This document shows positions 1 through 9,459 of a stretch of DNA of 22,908 nucleotides, one piece after another. A program made the position numbers and the translations under genes. The number at the start of each line of letters is the position of its first letter. Position 1 is the stretch's first letter. Below the pieces are notes generated by a model that ran no database searches, was not told the origin of the DNA, and saw only the letters and a list, made by a program, of their open reading frames with translations. Source of the DNA: Rhynchonema sp. JSB1_4 (taxonomy: Eukaryota > Nematoda > Chromadorea > Monhysterida > Xyalidae); the NCBI GenBank assembly GCA_030248065.1, contig JASAMV010006498.1, positions 1 through 22,908 on the forward strand. The letters run 5' to 3'.

Positions 1-611
1 CCAACACACGCCTTTGTGACTTTTGCAAGTCAGTCAAATAGGCTTCTGTGATTTTTGCCTCGGCCGGTCGATTCCTAGTGCGACAACGTGACACACACGT
101 TTTCGGAGTAGCGTTGACGTACAGCCACAGATGAATGGGTGGAGTCGTTTTGTTCAACAAAGCGTAAAGCTCTTCACAGACAGTTCGTTCGCCAAGTTCC
201 AAAAAACCATTGTCTAGCTCCAAAAATGCAATATTGCTAGCCAATGGCCGTTCAATCAGGGCAATTTCACATTTCTTAATTGCGTCATATATTATCTGGG
301 TTTGAGCAACCAAGCAACTTGTTTGAAACCGTAGCTTGTAGTTGGCTTCATCCGAATAGAACATATCCAGAGCGGTTTGTTCGGAGACATTTTTGCGACC
401 AGTCATCAGATAACTCCATCGTTTGAAATCCTCAGGAAAGAATTTCACGTTCGTGGATTCTTGTGCCTGCCACAATTGAGCCAACTGCCCACCTCTGAGT
501 CCTTTACCGGATGCTATCAAACCTATGTATGAGCAGACATGTTTTGGCACCAACAACCTTTTGGATAAATAAAAGGTAAACACCTTCAACACCGATTCGC
601 AGTTGGGACAT
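1..611 (-). CDS. Deoxynucleoside kinase (dCK/dGK/TK2/dNK family), 5' part, cut by window edge
   Basis: The product should phosphorylate deoxynucleosides to 5'-monophosphates in nucleotide salvage. Exon 1 is 611-584 (ATG at 611, residues MSQLRIGVE plus the first base of Gly10). A 61-nt GT-AG intron (583-523) splits the P-loop, and exon 2 is 522-1, open to the edge. About 183 residues are visible. Motifs in family order are: VEGLIASGKG (8-17, P-loop GxxxxGK); FPEDFKRW (38-45); LDMFYSDEANYKLRFQTS (61-78, matching the family's LD-x-x-Y-x-D-P-x-x-x-x-x-F-Q block); IERPLASN (99-106, in place of ERSxxS); and LWLYVNATPKTCVSRCRTRNR (141-161, the LxLxxxPExCxxRxxxRxR region with the arginine-rich lid). 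Oddities are Gly after the P-loop Lys, where Ser or Thr is usual, and Pro in the ERS motif. The splice restores the canonical VEG-x-I-x-SGK string, so the start and intron look secure. The family call is firm; substrate preference cannot be told. Confidence 0.86.
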
Positions 612-1136
612 TAGGTAGGTCGCGCCAGGTTCTAACCGTCCGTTAAAAATGGTGAATGAATTGAACAAGCATACCAACACAAAGTAGGGAATGCTATTGA
701 CGTATATAGATGCGCAAATACATACATACCACCCGTGTATGTACGTAGACGCATCTAACAAATTGATGGCCACCCTGGTTGCATGCAAACAGCGTCCAAA
801 CCCAAATCATCGCATCTGGTGTGTGGGTTAACAAAACCAGCTCCGTTTATGCGAAAGCGCACTTGTGGACCGCACCACACACCTAAAATGGTATCGTAGC
901 AGGTACAGCCAGTATTCGTCGACTACATGCACTATAGTATCGTATAATACACTAAATGCTTTCAAACACGTTGGCTTGTAATAGGGAGGACTCTCCAACC
1001 GGAAGTCAGTAAATTGAATATACACGTACGATGAATGATGCCCTCCAGGGGTCGTTCTTGATCAGAACCGAATTAAAATAACGACCACTCACAAGCTGAG
1101 AAAAGAAAATTATTACTTGTCTACCTGATGTTTCAG
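612..1136. promoter_or_regulatory. Head-to-head intergenic region between kinase and helicase genes
   Basis: This 525-bp gap separates two divergently coded genes, so it must hold both promoters or a shared one. I see no reliable TATA box or named factor site. The helicase side ends in TTTCAG directly before ATG 1137. That looks like a 3' splice site, so a 5' leader exon may lie in this interval. The 13-mer TCAGAACCGAATT at 1062-1074 recurs at 4832 and 5905. The promoter role is inferred from gene orientation only. Confidence 0.4.
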
Positions 1137-4100
1137 ATGCCAGATGATAACGCAACGACAGATGAAGAAGGCGTGCCCCACAAACGACAACGATCGACGG
1201 CAGAATTCGGCATGCTGTTTGCCGGATTTGGATTTGGCAAACGTCCATCGCAGTATGTGGCCAGGTACCACAACAAGGCTATTGCACCAAGCCAACGCAG
1301 TAGGGTGGTGGCAGGATCAGTGGCCTCCGTCAAGGCACATAAATGTCAATTTCTGACACTGCTTGGATTACTGCCGCACCCACTGCAGCCGTTCTCCATC
1401 AGTCTGAGATCACAGGAAGAACTAGACAGATATCACCAACTGCGACTGACGACCAGCGAAGCCGAGGAACGAGACCAAATGAAACGCACGATGCAAATTC
1501 ACCTGGCTGGATTTGCTGCAGAAGTGGCCCTAAGTGCTCACCAGGCACAAACAATCCCAGGCGAATATGGCAACCCGCTAACCGGCGTGCACATGATGTT
1601 GAAGACGCCAGACCAGTGCGATATACCATCAATGGAATTGGACATCGCTGTCCGCCTTCGAACTCCCATGGGGTTCAAGAGAGCGAGCGAGGTACTGATT
1701 CGACTGGGCAACACGAATGCCGGGGTGTGCGAGGGTGTGGTACGCAATATGGAGTCCGACGAACTGGACACTATATTGATGGTTCGCTTATCACGACGCG
1801 AGAGTCAAAGGCTACGAAACAACGGTTTCTGGCCAGGTCAACAATTCGAGAACAGCTGCATCGAAATGGTACGTGATGAGGAACACGACGACCGCACAAT
1901 ACAATTGCTCAAGGCTGCCATGCAAAAGGCTGAGCAATCGGGACAGATCACGCGACAGACCTATTTGAAGCTGGCGTTTGGCAGTGACAACATGTCGTTG
2001 GCGACTCAGCCGCAGGACCCGGTGGAGGTCACTGATGAGTTTATACGACAACCGGGCCAACCGCTGAACAAAGAGCAATACGAAATTGTGAAGAATGTGG
2101 TATCGAAGAGATGTGGCATAACGATCGTCAATGGCCCGTTCGGTTAGTTATGGGCAACCGGTGAGTGATTTAACAGTATAATAGACAAATGTGCAACAAA
2201 AAAGTCATAAGGAGAACTTACTAACTGAACTCCCGAACCTAAGCTCCACCTCAATATTACAGGAACGGGGAAAACAACGGTCGGGATGCAAGCGCTCGGC
2301 GCAATCGCACGACAAGATCCGACGGTCAAAATTTTGGCTGTCGCCCCTTCGAATCTGACCACCAATCTATGCGCTGACAAATTCGCAAAGTACAAGAAGG
2401 ATTGGTGCAAAAACACCAACACGCCCGAATCGGAATGCCCGTTCAAGTATTGTTGCCAACTTATGTTATAAATTGCTATAATATTATTTGTTACATGATG
2501 TACTCACAATACTTCAAACATCACAGCTTTGTGCGTGTTGCGGCCAAATACAGAGAAGGCGTACTGGAGTTCGAAAACAAGAGCCATTTTCTTCATCGAA
2601 TACATAACGAGTGGCCGGACCAACGGGAGGAATCATTGGAGCGCTTTGCGATTGTGCAACAATTGAACGGCAAACTCGAGTACTACAAAAAGAAGATTCA
2701 AAAGATTGGTGGTGTCATCGAGGTAACATAGTGGAGTTTAACGAATTTTCACACCTAAAGCACAACATAACAACAAACAAGCACTATTCTCTTACCTAGC
2801 ATCAAGTGATACAGCAACAACAGACGAGCACCGGAAATCACGAAATCAACAGGATGAGGGGGAAAATCGCTGAGCTGTTGAATCGGCTGGAGGAAACGGA
2901 GCGCGAATTGCACATAGAGTCGCTACGTGCGCTGCAGGCGCAAATCGTGTTCACCACGGTGGCAAACGTCCACGATCCACGACTGGATGGGTTTTACGCC
3001 CACGTGATCCACATCGAAGAAGCTGCGTCACTGTCAATGGCGCAGCTCATGACGTTGTTGCTAAAATTGGAGACCCAGGTATTACTGTACGCGGGGTTTA
3101 CGTGCTTATTTTGAATGTTTCTCTCTCATCATGCACTAACGTTCCCATTTGAAAAATGTTTCAAGTCAGACAAAGGGACCAGAATTCACTTCTTCGGTGA
3201 CACGCGTCAATTGAAACCGCTGGTCTCCATCAACGGCCCCGTGTCCGAGCGTCTCGAAGAAGCGGCGCAGTTCGTTATGCAACATATGGGCCAGCCGCAC
3301 TTCAGACTGCTCACGCAGTATCGGGGGCACTCGGCCATACCATTTCCCCTCAATCATGAGATGTATGGGGGTTAGTCCAAGGCGTGTAAATATACATGCC
3401 CTCACACATAACATGGCATTAACAGGTGAACTGCTGAACGGAATCCCAGACGCGGACAGAGATCAAGCTCTGTCCATGTTTCCGTTTCCCAATCCTCACA
3501 TGCCGATCGTTGTGGACTACATAATTGGGGAAGAACAGGCACAGACCGGCACGAAAAGCCACGCCAATTTGGCCGAAGCCAAAGCCGTAAGTGTCTTACT
3601 CAGTCACAACAGAATTTACTTCCCCAGCAGATATACATACATACAGTAAACGTAGGTATATGTATGTACTGTACACGTACTCTAAATTTGTAGCAGATTG
3701 ATGTTTCTTTACCCCTTCGACGAGCCACTCAGGTCGTGACATATGTGCGATTTCTAAAAACGACCGAACGATATGGCTCGCTGGAGAACGTGAAGGTGCT
3801 GAGTCCATACAAAGCACAAGTATTGCTGATCCAACAAGAACTTAGACGCGAGCGGATCCAGGTTACAACAGTTGCAAGGTTACCAGTGTCAGCGGTGTGC
3901 TTTCATGCAAGGAGAAGCGCAGGTAATCTTACCAACACTCACCCGCACCATGACGCTCTTACTCTACGATTGACTCAACCGCACCCTCCCTTTCCCCTTT
4001 TTCAGGTACCACCCGAACTGGTCGCAACATCGGATAGCTTCATTGGGCACGAAGATGCCTTCATCATCGTGTCTTTTGTGCGCTCTTCAGTGAAATCCGA

Positions 4101-4763
4101 TGGACAACCGGATAAGTTGGTCGTCAAACGTCAACACGATGGCACGGTCGTTCTGGATCAAGAGGAGTCCAGAAAAAGGGTCGGCTTTCTCAAGTCGCTA
4201 TACCGAGATTGCGTTGCTCTCTCACGTGCGCAGGAGGGATTGGTGGTGCTGGGCAATGTGGAGACGCTAAGATGGAGCGAGCCGTTGAACAACTTACTCA
4301 GAATTTACTACGGCATGGGTGTGATCAGGTCGACATATTCGGAGCACATCACTGATGCGTTGCGACCACCGTTCTACACCGAGGACGAGTACGGCAGTCG
4401 GCAGTCGGTGATCGAATCAGTCGAGCCCAAGCTCACCAATTGGGAGTGGCTTGACTACAAGGACCGCTACGCATCGGATCCGGTAAGAGATTCAGATTGG
4501 CACGATGGAATGGTATACAAGATTTTGCCCACGCGTTCACATCTTAGATACCCTCGTTCAAATATTCCATGCGGGAATACAAGACCAAACTTTCCGCAAG
4601 ACTAAAACGAGCGCGTAAAAACCGAGAACTTGGAAAACCTCGTTCCCCAACAACTGAGTCTCGCACGCGGGCTTACACACCATCAGAAGCCCTACCGGAC
4701 CTGAATGTAGACGTGACGCTACCTACAGTATTTGCTCCTTCGCCTGTTTCTAACGAAATCTGA
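1137..4763 (+). CDS. UPF1-like superfamily 1 RNA/DNA helicase, nine exons, 950 aa
   Basis: This is an ATP-driven nucleic-acid translocase of the UPF1/MOV10/SEN1-like SF1B group. Exons are 1137-2142, 2263-2446, 2527-2722, 2800-3078, 3166-3370, 3426-3586, 3733-3861, 4006-4482 and 4548-4763. All eight introns are GT-AG (55-146 nt) and keep frame. Motifs by residue: Q-motif LNKEQ 310-314; Walker A GPFGTGKT 333-340, split by intron 1 inside Gly336; Ia VAPSN 362-366; II IEEA 534-537; III GDTRQLKP 566-573; IV QYRGH 606-610; V SDSFIGHEDAFIIVSFVRS 729-747; VI VALSRAQEGL 790-799. A coiled-coil-like insert lies at about 463-510. The last exon is a basic then Ser/Pro/Thr-rich tail. Oddities are Glu for Asp in motif II and Ile for Gln in the FQG of motif V. 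ATG 1128 is in frame but sits within the likely 3' splice site, so I start at 1137. The family is secure; the orthologue (RNA silencing, NMD or other) is not. Confidence 0.88.
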
Positions 4764-5721
4764 TCGATGATAATCTAATTACAGAGTTGTATTTTCTGGT
4801 TTATATCGCTGCCACTAAGGGGCGATTTGCTTCAGAACCGAATTTATGCATTCACCAATCAGCAGTTAGGTACTCCCTACTGAATATCAGTATTTATACA
4901 CGTCAGATTCCGACCTACAAGTCAGCGCCAAGCACTCAGCCAGCCGCCAACATAACCGCCCCTGAAGTGAGTAGCGCAACGATCTAGGTATCGGTTTTCT
5001 TATATTGAGCCCGTGTTTGTCAGGTACGACGTGTATTGTCTTTGCATATGATTTTGGGTGATTCAGTATCAAGTAAAGAGGTGCGCGGTTGCACCTTTTC
5101 CTTTTTTACGTTTATTTTTCGCCAAATTTGTTCACGTGTCGTCCTGGTGGTCACAACTGTTGTACTGTTGGTTGTTGTTCGGTTCGGTATTCCATAAAGT
5201 TTATTTTTGCTGCCGGACTGTCGTGTAATCCACGGGGTTACTGTACAAAAAGCACACCGTTTTTGCTTCACACCGGGTTTGTAAAGTGCAGATTTAATCA
5301 ACTTGGACAGGGAAACGTGGGCAGTTAGGATATATGGAAATGTGCCTTTGAATAGTAATCGTAGTTAACATATAAGATTTGAATGTTGAAGCAACTTTAA
5401 TCAAGAATCGCACTTGATTAAATCAGATCGCAACCAAACTTTACAGACCCGACATTTCCATTTCTTATGACTTTCAATAACATAATGATTCCGAACTGCT
5501 TATGGGATCAGTTTCCCACCGAAATAGCTGCGCAGGAAAGTCGAAATACATATTGATGAGCCCTTTGTGTTTCCAAATGAGCGACGATGCGCTCGTGTAA
5601 TATAAAAACGGAATGATCCTGCAAGAAGACTTCACTTCTCTACCAAACCCATCCAAACCCCTTGATACTTATTTGCCATTGTTCTTGTTGCGGTCGTGAT
5701 CTTCTGATCAACATAATCCTA
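4764..5721. other. Intergenic / 3' flank of helicase, no supported gene
   Basis: I find no convincing coding frame here. A strong splice donor (GAA followed by GTGAGT, about 4969) closes a short open stretch that begins after a possible acceptor at about 4908. It encodes roughly TYKSAPSTQPAANITAPE, and this may be an alternative or additional small exon of the helicase transcript or of a downstream gene. The 13-mer TCAGAACCGAATT occurs at 4832-4844. The rest is T-rich and unremarkable. Confidence 0.3.
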
Positions 5722-5834
5722 GTGCCAAGTCAGTTTGTGCGACTTTCATGCCGTTGTGCCTCGTGCATCTGTCGTGACACCGTGTTCCCCCAAACGCCAG
5801 GTCAGTTGGACGACTTTCATGCCGTTGTGCCTCG
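5722..5834. repeat. Short direct repeat, two copies of about 39 bp
   Basis: Two near-identical segments, 5722-5763 and 5796-5834, share CGACTTTCATGCCGTTGTGC and flanking GCCA-GTCAGTT. They are separated by about 33 bp. No gene can be tied to them. Confidence 0.6.
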
Positions 5835-5960
5835 CCCATCCTGTCCCGGTTAGTTCCCCATTTTCTTAATGCCTTTCTGTCGATGCCACAAGGGTCGACA
5901 TTGCTCAGAACCGAATTCACTCAAACCCCTTATCAACCAAACCAAGTAATCTTATTTTAG

Positions 5961-6013
5961 CGTATCCAATAGACTACAAACAAGGACCTAAGCGAGCCAC
6001 AGTGGTGTCTTAG
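5961..6013 (+). CDS. Possible small 3'-terminal exon
   Basis: A good 3' splice site (AATCTTATTTTAG, ending 5960) is followed by 50-odd bases that encode YPIDYKQGPKRATVVS and a TAG stop. This fits the C-terminus of a spliced plus-strand gene whose 3' UTR would contain the minisatellite and the AATAAA at 6403. I could not find the upstream exon with confidence. It could be fortuitous. Confidence 0.25.
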
Positions 6014-6090
6014 TGTTCCTTCCCTTTGTTGTGAAGTTTCGGGACAATCTTGCGACCAACTTTCTCTCCCCAACAGAACTTCACTACACT

Positions 6091-6262
6091 GCCTATGCTT
6101 ATACACTGCGTGCCAGCTTTGGCGCCTATCCTTATACACTGCCTATGCTTATACACTGCGTGCCAGCTTTGGCGCCTATCCTTATACACTGCCTATGCTT
6201 ATACACTGCGTGCCAGCTTTGGCGCCTATCCTTATACACTGCCTATGCTTAAACACTGCGCC
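6091..6262. repeat. 50-bp minisatellite, three full copies plus a partial one
   Basis: Units begin at 6091, 6141 and 6191 with GCCTATGCTTATACACTGCG and are identical over 50 bp. A fourth, diverged partial unit starts at 6241. Each unit itself contains two CTTATACACTG blocks, so an older shorter repeat underlies it. Because 50 is not a multiple of three, the tract is read in all frames and yields spurious ORFs. Confidence 0.9.
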
Positions 6263-6402
6263 CCAGGTCCGCCCCCTATACTACTCATATCGTCTGTGGT
6301 ATGGCCGTGTAGATTGGTGTCCGTTGCGTCGTCACTGGCATCGGTCGTCGGTGTTGAGATGTGGCTGTAAGACACACCGGTGCTTTAAATTTTCGATTTT
6401 TC

Positions 6403-6408
6403 AATAAA
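6403..6408 (+). terminator. Candidate poly(A) signal AATAAA
   Basis: A canonical AATAAA lies in TTTTTCAATAAAGC. It would serve a plus-strand transcript ending near 6430, converging on the minus-strand gene at 6617-7413. The signal is clear by sequence; its use is inferred. Confidence 0.45.
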
Positions 6409-6616
6409 GCACAAATGTGTCCTACCACTTTCTCCATCCATCCATGTCTTCAGCAGAATCTTCTTCATACTGGGATTGTCCGATGCTGCTGGCTATGTAA
6501 TCAGGTGAGTTATCAGATGTCATTTTTTAATTGAATTATCTTCATCCTAAAATTTTTTTCAACCATGGGTTTCAACAAATTTAACAATAATTATCCTATG
6601 CATCATTTTCATCATC

Positions 6617-7413
6617 CTAGTATTTCCGATATTTAGGCCGACTGCCGCCCGCTGCTTTCATCTCTTGCTGTTCTTTGGCCTTCGACTTTGCGCGACGTTT
6701 TTGTTCCTCCTGAAAACGGTTAATGCTTAACTTTCACAGTTCTTATATACTGTATGTACATATAAAACCTTTGTCAAAACGTATCAGCAAAAAGCACCTT
6801 CATCGTGTCTTTGAAACTGTCACGAATTTCTGGCAGTTTGGTCAACATTTCCTGGTATTCGGCCACGGACATAGTCGTCGTGACTGGTTTTGTGTACTTG
6901 CCAGTAAGCCGTGTAGCGTTTTGAACGGCGGTCACCTGTTCTCCGTTCCGAATGTAGACATCCACTTTGCCTATGTATACGTTTTTGTTTGTCACTTGTA
7001 TTCTACAATTTGTAACCAACTAAAAATCCTCCGCAGTGCCAACCGATTCGAATGTTGACGCGCTCTTCGGACATGAACCACTGCGCTCCATGATCACCAA
7101 AGTCCACAACATTCCCTGCAGTGTAAGTGGGCACCTCACTTGACTTGATGCTGTCCATGTGATGTTTCATTTCAGACTCCTCTGCTATCTGTTGTTGAGC
7201 AATCTGAAATAAGCATGTTTCTCTTCTCTTCAAAAACGTAATTTAAAATTTACTTCGTTATGGTTAAATAAACACCTTTTGAAACTCTTCGGCCTCGGCC
7301 GTTGGCGTCTCCATGTGGATTTCATCATCGGGTTGTTGAGATTCATCCTCGTCGTCAAAGGTGAGGTGACGAACGGCTCTTTTTGGTTTCGCTGGCATTT
7401 TCGTAGAACTCAT
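6617..7413 (-). CDS. Spliced 198-aa protein with PC4-like central region
   Basis: Exons in transcript order are 7413-7276, 7203-7060, 7019-6798 and 6709-6617. Introns are 72, 40 and 88 nt, all GT-AG. The ATG at 7413 is the first in frame. The N-terminus is acidic (LTFDDEDESQQPDDE, about 17-31). The middle reads KVDVYIRNG, then GKYTKPVTTTMSVAEYQEMLTKLPEIRDSFK. This has the layout of the PC4/p15 single-strand DNA-binding coactivator domain: a strand with VDIRE, a Gly-Lys stretch, a GISL-like strand, then a helix of the type W-x-x-L-x-x-x-x-x-x-I. The C-terminus is Lys/Arg/Gln-rich and probably nuclear. The second intron is the weak point: only a 40-nt removal (7059-7020), or less likely one of about 115 nt, brings exon 2 into frame with exon 3. 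PC4 likeness is my inference from pattern; the gene itself looks real from splice sites and codon continuity. Confidence 0.6.
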
Positions 7414-7593
7414 AAAAATCAAGGAACCAGGTAAGATCGAATTAAACCCGCCTTGCTGTTGCTCTCGCGTTTCTATTCTGTTTCCACCCACCCGCTTCGC
7501 TGATTGGTTACTCAGTCACCTGGGCGGAGTACAGTTACTGTAGGCCGTACCTTTCTTATGCCTTTTTTGTGCTGAAAGTCACTCATAAGAAAC

Positions 7594-8876
7594 ATGACTC
7601 CAAGCGGTGTATCTCTATGGGGCATATTTGGTCCTGGTCTGGTGCGCTATTACGAATACGTTACTCCAAACTCGTGCACTTCTGTGTCATTCCACATCAA
7701 AGAATGTCGAGTGTGCGCTGACAATGTGATGTTTCATCAAGGCTTCCGTCTGTCGTCTCCTGTTCTATGCGCACATGACAATGAATCGATTATACCACGT
7801 CCATTTCCATATTTCAACGGTGTTTCCACAAAAATAATCATGTCTCCATCAAGTCAACTAAAACTGCCATCTGACAACGTGTGTTCTTTATACGAGCTGT
7901 GCTGCTTTTCGTCTCTGAAACTTTTGTATTCTCTTCACGTATCAGTGGTTCGTTACTCTAACTTTGTGTCCCGCATTACTCTCATCGAGGATTCGAAATC
8001 ACATTTGTTGAGAAAAATTACACAGCTGCCCATCTCGCAAAAAGTGTCGCAAAAACTGTGCAGTGTGGCTCACTATTATGGGCGTTTGCTGGACGAAAGT
8101 GCTCTTGAACGCCATCTGCCTCTTCTTAAGCCAATTGCCAATTATTCATTTGGGCTGTCAAGCAAACACATTTTATTCGTGATAACATCTGCGAATTTTG
8201 TGGATGTTTATTGGCTATTGTCGCCATCATTTCTTCCAGAGACAGCACTACAAATATCACGCCCATCTCTCATCTCTATGCCTTTGCGATAAATACGGTA
8301 GGAGATTGCTCTGATGTCAAAGTATTTTTATGTACATTATATTATTCAAGCCACATTATTTTTTTCTCATTTCAGATGGCCGGGCAGAAATCGCTGCTCG
8401 TTGTCTGCGACGGTATCATCAAACTCTCGTCTCATGACCTGTTTGATGTTCTGCATTTCGACCAAACTTCAATGTCCAGAATCGCGCCAATAATCGCATC
8501 TCAAATACGCGGTATGTCGTATCAATACATTCTTCTGTTGCTGGGCTCGCTTGACGTATTGAAATGCCCAAAAAGATTCTCAATGTCATGTGCCGATTCA
8601 TTGACCAAAATTCTTCACAAAATTTTCTCCGTCAGTCCAACTGTGGCCGTTTTTGTGTCGGATTTACCAATGAATCTGTTCTGCTTCTCTAGGCGCAAAT
8701 GGTGTCACTTTCAGTGCCACTGTTTCAACAATTTCGTCGGTTTACTTCCGAGACACCGTGAATTCGTGAACTTCAATGTATTCCCGATCCTTCTCATGAA
8801 AAGCGTGCCAAAAACAGCAAACAGTATCGAACTGGATGCGCTGCACGAGCTGATCATCACTCGCTTTTTCAAATAA
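7594..8876 (+). CDS. Spliced 373-aa protein; C-terminal half resembles a degenerate SGNH hydrolase
   Basis: The exons are 7594-8156, 8240-8297 and 8376-8876, with introns of 83 and 78 nt. The second intron has a strong pyrimidine tract and TTTCAG before 8376. The first has a modest GTCAAG donor but is the only removal I found that links the two long frames. The C-terminal part (about 208-373) has a beta strand ending LLVVCDG (214-220, where GDS is expected), LLLLGSLDV (260-268, like the GxND block), a strand plus LP near VAVFVSDLP, and LDALHEL (360-366, the DxxH block). The serine nucleophile is therefore Gly and catalysis is doubtful. The N-terminal half is Cys-rich and unrecognised. SLYELCCF and KITQLPISQKV are reminiscent of the LCR and LPLP parts of a SOCS box, more so if an optional in-frame 51-nt intron (7939-7989) is removed. 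The fold calls are inferences. Confidence 0.55.
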
Positions 8877-8879
8877 ACA

Positions 8880-9410
8880 ATGGCGTGTCATTCGACTGTT
8901 GCATCGTGGGAATACCATCAAAGCAAAGATTTTTCGGCCGTCATTGCACCTGACGGATTTTCCAACGAAAAGCAGCGAGAACTATTCAATGGGCTGGATG
9001 ATATAACCCCTGGAATCAATTCAGCGTATCCTCTACTCGGTTGTCATTGTAACATGTACACATACCCATTATCACTCATATCTATTGTCAGTTGTCTGTT
9101 TGGCATTGTGGCTGAACCTTTTGCCGTGATACGTTATCAGCATGATGCACTGAGTACCAAGGACCCAAAGTTTGTTCCACCAATTTGTCTGGTTACTGAT
9201 CATGCATATGAAAATGTTCAGATATTGTGTGGGCTGGTCGTTGGGGGTTGTTTTGGATTACGTTTCGCAAAGAATGATCACCGTGACATTTTGTTGACTA
9301 TACAGGCCGGATCTGTATTCTGTGTTAAATGCTTTGAATACACCATGTCGTTTGATGCAGACACTTGCGAAGACGATACTATCTTGTTACTTTTCAAGCA
9401 AAAACAATAA
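8880..9410 (+). CDS. Uncharacterised 176-aa protein, 3 nt behind the preceding gene
   Basis: This is a single uninterrupted frame from ATG 8880 to TAA 9408-9410 with gene-like codon choice and many Cys and aromatic residues. I do not recognise it. The order FAVIRYQHDA, then ICLVTDHAYEN, a hydrophobic strand with GLRF, and LTIQAGSVFCV loosely recalls the jelly-roll core of AlkB-type 2-oxoglutarate dioxygenases. The H-x-D pair and the Arg-x5-Arg tail are not convincingly present, so I give this little weight. The preceding stop (TAA, 8874-8876) overlaps an AATAAA at 8873, and only ACA separates it from this ATG. Either both are read from one transcript, or the upstream gene's cleavage signal lies within this gene's leader. 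It could also be an exon of a larger gene. Confidence 0.55.
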   Translation: MACHSTVASWEYHQSKDFSAVIAPDGFSNEKQRELFNGLDDITPGINSAYPLLGCHCNMYTYPLSLISIVSCLFGIVAEPFAVIRYQHDALSTKDPKFVPPICLVTDHAYENVQILCGLVVGGCFGLRFAKNDHRDILLTIQAGSVFCVKCFEYTMSFDADTCEDDTILLLFKQKQ

Positions 9411-9459
9411 TTATGTGCCATACTTCAGTGATTCGTGTCCCTTAGCATATTTTTATGAC

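Noticed and set aside
504..788. 94-codon minus-strand frame
   Set aside because: It overlaps the kinase exon 1, its 61-nt intron and exon 2 in the wrong frame. The spliced kinase reading gives recognisable motifs.
1343..1876. 177-codon plus-strand frame within the helicase
   Set aside because: It is a shadow in another frame of helicase exon 1, with no motifs.
3635..3680. TACATACATACAG / TATGTATGTACTG hairpin in helicase intron 6
   Set aside because: Short GTAT/TACA microsatellite tracts facing each other; too short and simple to call a functional hairpin.
3862..4005. Reading the helicase straight through this stretch (it is open in frame)
   Set aside because: GTTACA...TTTTTCAG is a good intron, and its removal restores normal spacing to motif V. 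The alternative donor at 3921 would break the frame.
6013..6370. 79- and 106-codon frames over the minisatellite
   Set aside because: They are produced by a 50-bp repeat read in three frames.
8240..8438. Alternative splice (40- or 61-nt intron) giving a tail ending CLRRYHQTLVS
   Set aside because: It reads well but stops early and leaves the long, clearly coding frame 8376-8876 unexplained. It could be an isoform.
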